A stretch of 64,000 bases of DNA, from assembly GCA_037481615.1 (NCBI GenBank), contig JBBFLI010000019.1. The stretch is one strand, 5' to 3'. How positions within the stretch are numbered: the stretch's first letter is position 1; every line of letters starts with the position of its first letter. Origin of the DNA: SpSt-501 sp037481615 (lineage in GTDB: Bacteria; Desulfobacterota; Desulfobacteria; Desulfobacterales; SpSt-501). The position numbers and the translations under genes were made by a program. Positions 15,947 through 24,691 of the stretch are shown here, in pieces. The notes under the pieces were generated by a model. That model worked only from the letters and a program-made list of their open reading frames with translations, searched no databases and was not told the origin of the DNA.

Positions 15947-16617
15947 CGCCCCCCCTCCCCCGGCGGGCGGGCCAGGAAACCCGAGACCGCCTGCAGCAGA
16001 TCCTCCTTCACCTCCGCCTCGCCGCGGGCGGCGTCGATCACGCGGAAGCGCCCCGGCCGGCGGCGCGCGAGCTCGAGGTAGCCTTCGCGCACGCGGCGGT
16101 GGAAGGAGAGATCCTCGTTTTCGAATCGCCCCTCGCGCGCCGCGCGTCCCCCCTTCTCCATCTGGCGCCGCGCGCGCGAAAGCCCCACCTCGGGCGGGAG
16201 ATCGAGGAGAAGGGTCAGATCCGGCCGCACCCCGGGGAAGACGGTCTCGTGCAGGCTCTCGGCCCACTCCATGGAGAGACCGCGGGCCGCCCCCTGGTAG
16301 ACCACGGTCGCATCGAAGAAGCGGTCGCAGAGCACGGTCCGGCCTTGGGCGAGCGCGGGCCGGATGACGCGCTCGATGTGCTCGGCGCGGTCGGCCATGT
16401 AGAGCAGCAACTCGGTCAGGGGGGCCATCGCCGCGTGATCAGGGTCGAGCAGGAGCGCCCGGATCTTCTTTCCGATTTCGGTCCCGCCGGGCTCGCGGGT
16501 GAGCAGGCAGCTCCGCCCGCGGGCGTTCAGGAACGCGGCGACATGGAGGATCTGGGTCGTCTTGCCGGCCCCCTCCCCGCCCTCGAAGGTGATGAAAAGC
16601 GGCCTCTCCTCCGCCAT
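15943..16617 (-). CDS. tmk: Thymidylate kinase
   Basis: The 224-residue enzyme phosphorylates dTMP to dTDP. The P-loop is FEGGEGAGKTTQ near residue 10, the DRX motif CDRFFDATVVYQG is central, and REPGGT contributes to substrate binding. It stands 9 bases downstream of surE and overlaps the cysteine synthase start by four bases. Confidence 0.95.
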   Translation of the reverse strand: MAEERPLFITFEGGEGAGKTTQILHVAAFLNARGRSCLLTREPGGTEIGKKIRALLLDPDHAAMAPLTELLLYMADRAEHIERVIRPALAQGRTVLCDRFFDATVVYQGAARGLSMEWAESLHETVFPGVRPDLTLLLDLPPEVGLSRARRQMEKGGRAAREGRFENEDLSFHRRVREGYLELARRRPGRFRVIDAARGEAEVKEDLLQAVSGFLARPPGEGGR

Positions 16618-16626
16618 GCGGCCCGC

Positions 16627-17397
16627 CTACAGGTCCGTCGGGCGTCCGAGATCCCAGGAGCTGAGCTCGGAGAGCACCCGGTAGTCGGTCGCGTCGCAGG
16701 AAATCGGCGTCACCACGATGAAGCGGCGGCCGAGCGCGGCGCCGTCGGCCTCGGGGTCGTCCTCGAAGGACTGGGTGTCGGCGCCCTGCCAGTAGTAGGG
16801 CTGCTGCCGGGGGTCGAGCCGTTTTTCGACGTACTCGGGGAAGAGCGCAAGCCCCTGGCGGCTCGGCTGCACGCCGGCGATCTCCTCCCAGGGGACCGCG
16901 GGGAAATTGACATTGAGCAGGGTGCGCGGCGGAAGCGGCCGGCGGGCAAGGAGCGCCAGCAGGCGCGCGACGAACGCCGCGGCCCGCTCGGGCGGGTAGG
17001 GCGCACCCAGGGCGATCGAGGCCGCGATCGCCGGGATCCCCCGCAGCGCCGCCTCGCGCGCCGCGGCGACCGTGCCGGAGTAGAGGATGTTCACCCCGAC
17101 ATTCGCCCCCCGGTTCAGGCCCGAAATCACGAGGTCCGGCTTGCGGCCGAGCAGGTCGAGGAGCGCGAGCTTGACGCAGTCGGCCGGGGTCCCGTTCACG
17201 GCGTAGGCCGGGGGGCCGCCGTTTTCGGCGACCCGCTCCGCCCGGAGGGGCTGGTGCAGCGTGATCGCGTGGCTCACGGCGGTCCGCTCGCGGTCGGGGG
17301 CGACCAGGGTGACCCGGTGGCCGGGGGCGAGCACGGTGCAGAGGGCGCGCAGCCCGGGGGCGTGGATCCCGTCGTCGTTGGTCAGCAGAATATCCAT
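16627..17397 (-). CDS. surE: 5'/3'-nucleotidase SurE
   Basis: A 256-residue survival protein of the SurE family: metal-binding LLTNDDGIHAPG at the N-terminus, VNGTPADCVKLAL, and SGLNRGANVG. It dephosphorylates nucleoside monophosphates. ATG 17397 was taken rather than the TTG three codons upstream. It is the first gene of the minus-strand run toward ferredoxin and is divergent from lptD. Confidence 0.95.
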   Translation of the reverse strand: MDILLTNDDGIHAPGLRALCTVLAPGHRVTLVAPDRERTAVSHAITLHQPLRAERVAENGGPPAYAVNGTPADCVKLALLDLLGRKPDLVISGLNRGANVGVNILYSGTVAAAREAALRGIPAIAASIALGAPYPPERAAAFVARLLALLARRPLPPRTLLNVNFPAVPWEEIAGVQPSRQGLALFPEYVEKRLDPRQQPYYWQGADTQSFEDDPEADGAALGRRFIVVTPISCDATDYRVLSELSSWDLGRPTDL

Positions 17398-17410
17398 GCG
17401 AAACAATATC

Positions 17411-17439
17411 TTGACATTTGACTATGCCTTCGCTTTATA
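17411..17439 (+). promoter_or_regulatory. sigma-70 promoter for lptD operon
   Basis: TTGACA (17411-17416), a 17-base spacer and TTTATA (17434-17439) lie about 90 bases before the lptD start, in the surE/lptD divergent gap. Confidence 0.6.
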
Positions 17440-17526
17440 GCGAAGTTCCCGTCGACGCGCAAGGGCGCGGGAGCCGAGGCGTTGCGCTCTTGCCGGAAAG
17501 CACCCTCTCCGAAGGAAGACCCGTCC

Positions 17527-19875
17527 ATGGGCCGATCGCCGCGAGCAGGCCGAAGGGCCCCTGCCCGGGAAACAAGCGCGATCAGAGGACCGTCGCCCGC
17601 GGGGCTCGCCCTGCTTGCGGCCCTCCTCCTCTTTCTTCCGCGCGCGGGCCCGGCTCAGGGACCTTCCCTTTCCGGAGCCCCCGACCCGGCGCTCCCCTGG
17701 GAGATCGAGGCCGAACGGCTGCGCGAAGACCGGGAGGCGGGCCTCCTCGAGGCCGAGGGGGAAGTGGTCCTCTGGCGCCTGGACCGCGCGATCGAGGCCG
17801 AGCGCATCCGCTACCACCGCAAGACCGGCCTCCTCGAGGCCGAGGGCCACGTCGTCTTGCGTGCGGGCGGGGACGAGGCCCGCGGCGAGCGGCTCGCCTT
17901 CGATCTCGCAAAAGAGACGGGCTGGCTCGACCAGGCCGAAGTCTTCATCCGCGAAAACGACTACCGCATCCGCGGCGAGCGGATCGAGAAGACGGGCCCC
18001 AATCTCTACCGCATTCCCGCGGGCGAGATCACGACCTGCGAGGGGTCCCCGCCCGACTGGAAGATCTCCGGCCGCGACATCCGCGTGGGCGAGGACGGCG
18101 CCGGGACGGCGTGGCATGCGCTCCTCCACGTGCGCGACCTCCCCTTGTTCTACACGCCGTTTGTCTCCTTCCCGGCGCGAAACAAGCGCCAAAGCGGCTT
18201 TCTCTTCCCGGAGACGGGCTACAGCCGCCGCAAGGGGGCCTTCTACGGCCAGCCCTACTTCTGGGCGATCGACGACCAGAAGGATTTGACCCTTTTCGTC
18301 GAGGGGATGACCGAGCGCGGCCTCCGGCCGGGGGCCGAGTTCCGCTACTACCTCGACCGCGACACGAAAGGGGCCGTCCTCTTCGACTTCCTCCACGACG
18401 ACAAGGTCGACGACGGCTCGGGCCGCTCGAGCTCCGACTGGGGCCACACCGACCCCTCGGGCGATTACCTGCGGCCCAACCGCGACCGCTACTGGCTGCG
18501 GGCAAGCCACGTCGGGCCCCTCGGCGCGGGCGCCTCGGCCCGGCTCGACCTCGATCTGCTGAGCGACCAGGACTACCTGCGGCTCATCAAGTCGGGGCCG
18601 ATGGGCTGGAGGGAGTCGGATGCCCTCTTCCGGGAGTTCCTGGGCCGCACGCTCGACGACTTCGACGACCCCGTGCGCGTGAACCGGCTGTGGGTGAGCC
18701 GCGGTTTTGCGAGCACCAGCCTGGGCGCGGGGGCGATCCTCTATGACGATGTGAGAAAAGGGCAGAACCGCAAGGAGACCACCCAGCGGCTGCCCGTCGT
18801 CGTCTTCGCCGCCCCGAAACAGCAGGCGCTCGACAGCCCGCTTCATTTCAGCCTGAGCTCGGAGTACGATCATTTCTACCGCCGGCGCGGCTTCGGCGTG
18901 CAGCGGGCCGACCTCTGGCCGCGGCTGTTTCTCCCGTGGTCCTTTTACCCTTACCTCACGGTCGAGCCCTCGGTCGGCTTCCGCCAAACCCTCTGGCAGC
19001 AGTATGCAACCCAGGAGGGCGCCTCGTGGTCCGAGGACGAGTATTTCCACCGCGAACTCTACGACACGCGTCTCGTGCTGGGGACCGAGGTCTACCGCGT
19101 CTACGACACGGGCGGGGAGCGCATCGAGCGCCTGCGGCACCGCGTGGCCCCCGAGATCGCCCACACCTACGTCCCCGAGGCCGCCCAGGAGCGTCTCCCG
19201 AACATCGACTCCCGCGACCGGATCGAGAACCGAAACCGCGTGAGCTACGCCCTCACCCAGACCTTCACCGCGCGGGTGCGCCCCGAGAGGGCGGACGCGG
19301 CGGAGGCGGATGCCCCGCCTTCGCCGGAAGGTGCGCTCTACCTCGACCTCCTGCGCTGGCGGATACGCCAGTACTACGATTTCGCCCGCCACCGGGAGCC
19401 CTTTTCGGCCGTGACCAGCCGGGTGGATCTCCTGCTCCTCGCCCCCGTGCGGCTCGAGCAGGAAATCGCCTGGAACCCGCACACGCAGGGGATCGACCGC
19501 GGCTCGCTCGGTCTGCGGGCGGGCGAGCGCCGCGGGGAGCACCTCTTTCTTTCCTACCGCTGGGACCGGGACACCTCGGAGGATGAGAAATACGACGAGT
19601 ACGAGTACGGGCAGATCCTCGAGCCGCAGAAGACGACGGAGGTGCGCCGGATCCACAGCCTCCGGCTCGAGGGGCGCGTTTCCGTGAGCGAGCGCTGGAG
19701 CCTGCTGGGAAGCTACGAGCGGGACATCGAAAGCGGCCGCTCGCCGGCCTACGGGGTGGGCTTCGTCTACGACGCCCCCTGCTGGGCGATCGAGGCCCTC
19801 TTCGGCCTCGAGGAGGAAGACCTCGGGGCCCGCATCCGCATCCGCCTCAAGGGGATCGGGGAATTCGGGTTCTGA
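17527..19875 (+). CDS. lptD: LPS-assembly outer membrane protein LptD
   Basis: The 782-residue protein inserts lipopolysaccharide into the outer leaflet. After a signal-like hydrophobic stretch (LALLAALLLFLPRAGPAQG) comes an OstA/LptA-like N-terminal domain with the repeats LLEAEGEVVLWR and LLEAEGHVVLR, then a large beta-barrel with alternating aromatic strands to a C-terminal Phe (GIGEFGF). The characteristic LYRIPAGEITTCEG motif and a late Cys (YDAPCW) match the disulfide-forming cysteines of the family. ATG 17527 has GAAGGAAG eight bases upstream and was chosen over an in-frame ATG-less upstream start. It heads a plus-strand unit with the NusG-like gene 18 bases downstream. Confidence 0.93.
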   Translation: MGRSPRAGRRAPARETSAIRGPSPAGLALLAALLLFLPRAGPAQGPSLSGAPDPALPWEIEAERLREDREAGLLEAEGEVVLWRLDRAIEAERIRYHRKTGLLEAEGHVVLRAGGDEARGERLAFDLAKETGWLDQAEVFIRENDYRIRGERIEKTGPNLYRIPAGEITTCEGSPPDWKISGRDIRVGEDGAGTAWHALLHVRDLPLFYTPFVSFPARNKRQSGFLFPETGYSRRKGAFYGQPYFWAIDDQKDLTLFVEGMTERGLRPGAEFRYYLDRDTKGAVLFDFLHDDKVDDGSGRSSSDWGHTDPSGDYLRPNRDRYWLRASHVGPLGAGASARLDLDLLSDQDYLRLIKSGPMGWRESDALFREFLGRTLDDFDDPVRVNRLWVSRGFASTSLGAGAILYDDVRKGQNRKETTQRLPVVVFAAPKQQALDSPLHFSLSSEYDHFYRRRGFGVQRADLWPRLFLPWSFYPYLTVEPSVGFRQTLWQQYATQEGASWSEDEYFHRELYDTRLVLGTEVYRVYDTGGERIERLRHRVAPEIAHTYVPEAAQERLPNIDSRDRIENRNRVSYALTQTFTARVRPERADAAEADAPPSPEGALYLDLLRWRIRQYYDFARHREPFSAVTSRVDLLLLAPVRLEQEIAWNPHTQGIDRGSLGLRAGERRGEHLFLSYRWDRDTSEDEKYDEYEYGQILEPQKTTEVRRIHSLRLEGRVSVSERWSLLGSYERDIESGRSPAYGVGFVYDAPCWAIEALFGLEEEDLGARIRIRLKGIGEFGF

Positions 19876-19893
19876 GCCAAAACGGGTTGAACG

Positions 19894-20421
19894 ATGGACG
19901 ACAAGCGATTGACGCCGCAATGGTACGTGCTGCACACGAAGAGCCGCCACGAGCAGGTGGTGCTCGAGGGGCTGCTCAAGAAGCAGCGGGAGGTCTTCCT
20001 GCCGCGGGTCAAGGTGAAGAGCGCCCGGCGCGACCGGCGGCTGATGATCGAGGTGCCCCTCTTTCCCGGCTACCTCTTCATCCACACCGACCTTCACCCC
20101 CACACGCACCTCGAGATCGTCAAGACCGCCGGGGTCGTGAAACTGGTGGGGACGCGCGCGGGACCGGTCCCCGTGGCCGAGGAGACGATCGCCTCGCTCA
20201 GGATCATGGTCGCCTCGGAGCTGCCGATCGCCACCGGCTTCCGGCTCAAGCGCGGCGACCGCGTCATGGTCGTGCGCGGCCCGCTCGCCGGGGTCACGGG
20301 CTCGTTTGTCCGCTACCGCGGCCGGGGCCGGGTGGTGGTGCACGTCGAGGCCCTCGGCCAGTTCGCCGCGGTCGAGGTGGGCGAGGAGGATCTCGAGCTC
20401 CTGCCGCCGGTTCTCGGTTGA
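19894..20421 (+). CDS. NusG/RfaH-family transcription antiterminator (UpxY-like)
   Basis: The 175-residue protein has an NGN domain (QWYVLHTKSRHEQVVLEGL, VPLFPGYLFIHTDL) and a C-terminal KOW motif (LKRGDRVMVVRGPLAGVTG). It lacks the usual nusG neighbours (secE, rplK), so it is a specialised paralogue of the RfaH/UpxY/LoaP type, which usually promote elongation through long polysaccharide or surface operons. It follows lptD by 18 bases. Its target operon is unknown; no ops-like element was identified in the window. Confidence 0.85.
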   Translation: MDDKRLTPQWYVLHTKSRHEQVVLEGLLKKQREVFLPRVKVKSARRDRRLMIEVPLFPGYLFIHTDLHPHTHLEIVKTAGVVKLVGTRAGPVPVAEETIASLRIMVASELPIATGFRLKRGDRVMVVRGPLAGVTGSFVRYRGRGRVVVHVEALGQFAAVEVGEEDLELLPPVLG

Positions 20422-20425
20422 CGGC

Positions 20426-20455
20426 TTGACAGGGAGTAGGCATCGGGAATATAAG
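20426..20455 (+). promoter_or_regulatory. sigma-70 promoter for the IHF/HU gene
   Basis: TTGACA (20426-20431) and TATAAG (20450-20455) with an 18-base spacer, about 40 bases before the IHF/HU start codon. Confidence 0.6.
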
Positions 20456-20496
20456 CAAAACTCGATCGGAGGGCCGTCCGGTCGGGAGGAGGGTGC

Positions 20497-20784
20497 ATGA
20501 ACAAGCTGGAGCTCATCTCCGCGCTGAAGACGGAAGCGAACATCTCAAAGGCCGAGGCCGCCCAGGTGGTCCAGATCTTCTTCGATCACATGGCCGATGC
20601 GCTCGCCCGCGGGGAACGGGTTGAGATCCGCGGCCTGTGCAGCTTTTTCGTGAAGGAATACAAGAGCTACGTGGGAAGGAACCCGAAGACCGGCGACAAG
20701 GTGACCATCCGCCCCAAGAAACTTCCGTTCTTCAAGTCGGGAAAAGAGCTCAAGGAACGGGTCGACTCCCCGAAGGAAGCCTGA
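20497..20784 (+). CDS. HU/IHF-family DNA-bending protein (IHF-beta-like)
   Basis: A 95-residue nucleoid protein starting MNKLELISALKTEANISKAEA, with the central strand RGLCSFFVKEYKSYVGRNPKTGDKV holding the DNA-arm RNPKTG motif and its intercalating Pro. The AGGAGG-type ribosome site directly precedes the ATG. IHF-type bending is commonly needed at sigma-54 promoters such as those found in this window, but a direct link here is inference. It is followed immediately by holB. Confidence 0.93.
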   Translation: MNKLELISALKTEANISKAEAAQVVQIFFDHMADALARGERVEIRGLCSFFVKEYKSYVGRNPKTGDKVTIRPKKLPFFKSGKELKERVDSPKEA

Positions 20785-20785
20785 A

Positions 20786-21796
20786 CTGCCCGGTTTCGAC
20801 GCCATCATCGACCAGGACCGCGTCGTCCGGGCCCTCCTCTCCTTTCTCCGCCGGGGCACTCTCCCGCACGCGCTGCTCTTCACCGGGATCGAGGGTGTGG
20901 GCAAACGGACGGCGGCCCGCGCCTTCGCCATGGCCCTGAACTGTGCGGTGCAGGAGGGGCCGGCCGGGGGGGGGGCCTGCGGCGCCTGCGCCTCCTGCCG
21001 AAGGATCGCCGCGGGTCTGCACCCCGATGTCCGGGTCCTCGAGCCGGCGGGCAAAGAGTTCCGGATCGAACAGGTGCGCGAACTGTGCCGGGAACTCGCC
21101 CTCAAGCCTTACGAGGGGCGCTATCGGGTGGCGCTGCTTGTCGGCGCGGAACGCTTGAACCCCCACGCGGCGAACGCGCTCCTCAAAGTGCTCGAGGAGC
21201 CGCCCGAGCGGACGGTGATCGTGCTCACGGCCCCGCAGGGGGCGGATCTCCTGCCGACGATCGTCTCGCGCTGCCGGCAGCTGCGCTTCAAGCCGATCGC
21301 CGCCCGCCACATCGCCGCCATTCTCGAGCGGGCCCACGGCGTGCCTGCGGAAGAGGCGGAGCTCGTCGCCGCCATGGCGGGGGGCAGCGTCACGCGGGCG
21401 CTCGCCATGCGGCGCGCGGGGTGGATGGAAAGAAGGCGCCGCCTTCTCGCGGCGCTGGCCGGGCTCCCCGGGAGCCCGCCGGTGCGTGCGCTTCTGCTCG
21501 CGGAGGAGTTCTCCCGCGGCCCTGCGGGGATCGAGGACACCCTGGCGCTCACGGCTTCCTGGGTGCGGGATCTCGCGGTGGCCGCGGTCGACCCGGGGCG
21601 CGTCCTGAACCGCGATCTCGGCGCCGCGCTCGAGGCTGCGGCCGCCAGGCTCCCCGAGGGGTTTGCGGGGCGGGCCTGGGAAGCGATCCGGCAGGCGGAG
21701 CGCCGGCTTGCCGGCAACGTGAACCCGCGGGTGATCCTCGAGACCCTCTTTCTCGGCCTTGCCGCTGCGGGGGGTCACCGGGCGTCCGCCGCCTGA
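20786..21796 (+). CDS. holB: DNA polymerase III delta' subunit, apparent CTG start
   Basis: The 336-residue clamp-loader subunit shows a Walker-A-like GIEGVGKRTA, four zinc-ligand cysteines (C, CGACASC), LVGAERLNPHAANALLKVLEEPPE and an SRC sensor motif (VSRCRQLRF). The conserved N-terminus (PGFDAIIDQDRVVRALLSFL) begins before any ATG or GTG; the first plausible codon is CTG at 20786, with GAAGGAAG six bases upstream, one base after the IHF/HU stop. The GTG at 20897 would delete the P-loop and is rejected. The start therefore looks non-canonical or is a mutated ATG. Confidence 0.85.
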   Translation: MPGFDAIIDQDRVVRALLSFLRRGTLPHALLFTGIEGVGKRTAARAFAMALNCAVQEGPAGGGACGACASCRRIAAGLHPDVRVLEPAGKEFRIEQVRELCRELALKPYEGRYRVALLVGAERLNPHAANALLKVLEEPPERTVIVLTAPQGADLLPTIVSRCRQLRFKPIAARHIAAILERAHGVPAEEAELVAAMAGGSVTRALAMRRAGWMERRRRLLAALAGLPGSPPVRALLLAEEFSRGPAGIEDTLALTASWVRDLAVAAVDPGRVLNRDLGAALEAAAARLPEGFAGRAWEAIRQAERRLAGNVNPRVILETLFLGLAAAGGHRASAA

Positions 21797-21833
21797 GGCC
21801 GAAGGGCCGGAGAAAGGGCGCGAAAAGGAACCT

Positions 21834-22652
21834 ATGGCCAAGGTCGTCGGCATCCGCTTCAAACCCGCCGGGAAGGTCTACGATTTCGACGCCGGCGCCT
21901 TCGTGCTCGCCCCCGGGGACGCGGTGATCGTCGAGACCGAGCAGGGCCTGAGCCTGGCCACCGTGGCCTCCGCGCCGCGCTGGGTCGAGGACTGGCCGGC
22001 CGACAAGCCGCTCAAAAAAGTCTACCGGCTCGCGACCCCCCGCGATTTCGAGCAGCGCGAGAAGAACGCCGCCGAGGAGCGTTCCGCCTTCCAGCTCTGC
22101 CGCCGATTCATCCGCGAGCTGTCGCTCCCCATGAACCTCTTCGCCGTCGAGAAGGCCTTCGACGGCTCGAAGATCACCTTCTTCTTCACCTCCGAGGGCC
22201 GGGTCGACTTCCGGCAGCTCCTCAAGATGCTCGTCCGCGAGCTCGGCACGCGGATCGAGATGCGCCAGGTCGGCATCCGCAACCAGACCAAGATGTGCGG
22301 CGGGATCGGCCGTTGCGGCCGCGAGCTCTGCTGCGCCACCCACCTCGAGAAATTCGACCCCGTCTCGATCCGCATGGCCAAGGAGCAGGGGCTGTCGCTC
22401 AACCCGACGAAGATCTCCGGGCAATGCGGCCGCCTGATGTGCTGCCTCGTCTACGAGTACGAGACCTACAAGGAGCTGAAGAAGGATCTCCCCAGGGTCG
22501 GCTCCTGGGTGGACACGCCGAAGGGCCCGGGGAAGATCGTGCGCCATAACCCGATCGGGGGCCGGATCGCGGTGAAGATGGAAAACGGCGTCGAGGTCGA
22601 GGTCCCGGCCGAGAGCGCCCGGCCGCGGCAGCCGCCGGAGAGGAAAGGATGA
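21834..22652 (+). CDS. ricT: RicT/YaaT-like PSP1-domain protein
   Basis: The 272-residue PSP1-family protein has the cysteine cluster CGGIGRCGRELCC and GQCGRLMCCLVYE that in RicT binds a [4Fe-4S] cluster in the RicAFT complex, a partner in RNA maturation and signalling. N-terminal VVGIRFKPAGKVYDF is typical. ATG 21834 has AAGGAA upstream; an in-frame start at 21759 lies inside holB and is rejected. The stop overlaps the metG start (ATGA). Confidence 0.9.
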   Translation: MAKVVGIRFKPAGKVYDFDAGAFVLAPGDAVIVETEQGLSLATVASAPRWVEDWPADKPLKKVYRLATPRDFEQREKNAAEERSAFQLCRRFIRELSLPMNLFAVEKAFDGSKITFFFTSEGRVDFRQLLKMLVRELGTRIEMRQVGIRNQTKMCGGIGRCGRELCCATHLEKFDPVSIRMAKEQGLSLNPTKISGQCGRLMCCLVYEYETYKELKKDLPRVGSWVDTPKGPGKIVRHNPIGGRIAVKMENGVEVEVPAESARPRQPPERKG

Positions 22653-24577
22653 TGGCCTTCTACATCACGACCCCCATCTACTACGTGAACGCCCGGCCGC
22701 ACCTGGGCCACGCCTACACGACGCTCGTCGCCGACGCGCAAAGCCGCTTCCGGCGCATGCGCGGCGAGGAGGTCTTCTTTCTCACCGGCACCGACGAGCA
22801 CGGCGACAAGATCGTGCGCGCGGCCGAAAAGGAGGGGCTCTCGCCGCGGGAGTACGTCGACCGCGTGAGCCGACTCTTCCGCGATCTCTGGCCCGAGCTC
22901 GCCATCGCCCCCGACCGTTTCATCCGCACGACCGACCCGGACCACCAGGCGGTCGTCGCCCGGGTGCTGACCCGGATCCACGAGGCGGGAGACATCTACT
23001 TCAGCGAGTACGAGGGGCTCTACTGCTTCGGCTGCGAGCGTTTCTACACCGAGCGCGAGCTCGTCGACGGCAAGTGCCCGGACCACCAGGTCGCCCCGGA
23101 GCCGCTCCGCGAGGCGAACTATTTCTTCCGCATGAGCCGCTACCAGTCCTGGCTCGTCGACCACATCCAGCGGCACCCCGACTTCATCCGCCCCGAGCGC
23201 TACCGCAACGAGGTCCTCGCCTTCCTGCGCGAGCCGCTGGAGGACCTGTGCATCTCCCGGCCGCGGTCGCGCCTCGACTGGGGGATCCCCCTGCCCTTCG
23301 ACGAGCGCTACGTGACCTACGTCTGGTTCGATGCGCTGCTGAACTACGTCTCGGCCCTCGGCTGGCCGGAGGGCAGGCTCTTCGCCGCCTTCTGGCCGGC
23401 GGCCCGCCACCTGATCGCCAAGGACATCCTCAAGCCGCACGCGATCTACTGGCCCTGCATGCTGCGCGCGGCCGGCATCCCCCTCTACCGCCACCTCCAC
23501 GTCCACGGCTACTGGAAGGTGGAGGAGGGCAAGATGTCGAAAAGCCTGGGCAACGTGGTCGAGCCCCTCGCCCTCAAGGACCGCTACGGCCTCGACGCCT
23601 TCCGCTATTTTCTGCTGCGCGAGATGGCCTTCGGGCTGGACGCCTCCTTCAGCGAGGAGGCCCTCGTGCAGCGGCTGAACGCGGATCTCGCCAACGACCT
23701 GGGGAACCTCTTCTCGCGCGTGCTCACCATGGCTTGGAAATACCTGGACGGCGTCGTCCCGGCCGTCGACCCCGAAACGGCGCGGCAATACGGCCTGGGA
23801 CTCGGCCCCGAGGCCCTGCGCACGGTTGCGGAGTTCGAGCGCGCGATGGAGGCCTTCGAATTCCACCGCGCGCTTGCCGCCGTCTGGGAGTTCATCGGCC
23901 GGCTGAACAAGGCCGTGGATCTGAGCGCCCCCTGGGAACTCGCCAAGAAAAAGAGCACGCGGCCGCAGCTCGAGGCCGTGCTCGCCAGCCTCCTCAAGGG
24001 CTTGCGGCTCGTCGCGGGGCTGCTCTACCCGGCCATGCCGCAGACGGCGGCGCGCATGCGGGCCCAGCTGGGTCTGGAGCCGGACGCCCCCTTTTATGAC
24101 CTGGAAGAGCTCAAATTGTGGAAACCGTTTCCCCCCGGGACCCGCCTGGGCAAGGCGGTCGCCCTGTTCCCGCGCGTCGAGCGCGGGGAGGCGCAGGGGG
24201 AAGAACCGAAGGCCCCCGCCGGGCCGGCGGCCGCCCCGGGGCGGCCGCCCATCAAGCCGGAGATCGGGATCGAGGATTTCCTCAAGCTCGACCTGCGCGC
24301 GGCCACGGTCCTCCACGCCGAGCTCCTGCCCAAGGCGAAGAAGCTCCTGCGCCTCGAAATCGACCTGGGCGAGCGGCGCACCATCGTCGCCGGGATCGCC
24401 GAACACTACCGGCCCGAAGAGCTGATCGGCCGACAGGTCGTCGTCATCGCCAACCTCAAGCCCGCGAAACTGATGGGGGTCGTCTCGCAGGGGATGCTGC
24501 TCGCGGCCGGCGGGGAGACCGGGCCGGTCATCGTCTGCCCCGAGAAACCCGTACCGCCGGGGAGCATCCTCAAATAA
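22649..24577 (+). CDS. metG: Methionyl-tRNA synthetase
   Basis: A 642-residue class I synthetase with PIYYVNARPHLGHAYT (HIGH-type), KMSKSLGN near residue 299, a zinc-type insertion of reduced form (YCFGCERFY, KCPDH) and a C-terminal tRNA-binding OB domain (IEDFLKLDLRAATVLHAELL to GVVSQGMLLAA) joined by a Pro/Ala linker. The domain order matches the bacterial MetG with appended Trbp111-like domain. Translation is coupled to ricT by a four-base overlap. Confidence 0.96.
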   Translation: MMAFYITTPIYYVNARPHLGHAYTTLVADAQSRFRRMRGEEVFFLTGTDEHGDKIVRAAEKEGLSPREYVDRVSRLFRDLWPELAIAPDRFIRTTDPDHQAVVARVLTRIHEAGDIYFSEYEGLYCFGCERFYTERELVDGKCPDHQVAPEPLREANYFFRMSRYQSWLVDHIQRHPDFIRPERYRNEVLAFLREPLEDLCISRPRSRLDWGIPLPFDERYVTYVWFDALLNYVSALGWPEGRLFAAFWPAARHLIAKDILKPHAIYWPCMLRAAGIPLYRHLHVHGYWKVEEGKMSKSLGNVVEPLALKDRYGLDAFRYFLLREMAFGLDASFSEEALVQRLNADLANDLGNLFSRVLTMAWKYLDGVVPAVDPETARQYGLGLGPEALRTVAEFERAMEAFEFHRALAAVWEFIGRLNKAVDLSAPWELAKKKSTRPQLEAVLASLLKGLRLVAGLLYPAMPQTAARMRAQLGLEPDAPFYDLEELKLWKPFPPGTRLGKAVALFPRVERGEAQGEEPKAPAGPAAAPGRPPIKPEIGIEDFLKLDLRAATVLHAELLPKAKKLLRLEIDLGERRTIVAGIAEHYRPEELIGRQVVVIANLKPAKLMGVVSQGMLLAAGGETGPVIVCPEKPVPPGSILK

Positions 24578-24609
24578 CCCGGCACGGATCGTGCAGCAGC
24601 GATTTCCAT

Positions 24610-24629
24610 CGCGCCAGCCGGCGCGTTTT
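24610..24629 (+). terminator. terminator after metG
   Basis: A 6-bp stem CGCGCC/GGCGCG with the loop AGCC, followed by TTTT, 33 bases after the metG stop. Short T tract, so moderate strength. Confidence 0.6.
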
Positions 24630-24650
24630 CGGAGTTCGGCCCGTAACCGA

Positions 24651-24666
24651 TTGCCCCGCGGGGCAA
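24651..24666. repeat. perfect 16-bp palindrome upstream of the GlmS-like gene
   Basis: TTGCCCCGCGGGGCAA is fully self-complementary and ends 26 bases before the putative start codon at 24692. It could be an operator or a leader hairpin; nothing else supports a function. Confidence 0.5.
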
Positions 24667-24691
24667 CCTGTAAACCCAAACCGTTTCCCGG

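Noticed and set aside
17422..20343. A 973-codon minus-strand open frame
   Set aside because: Shadow of lptD and the NusG-like gene, with only low-complexity sequence.
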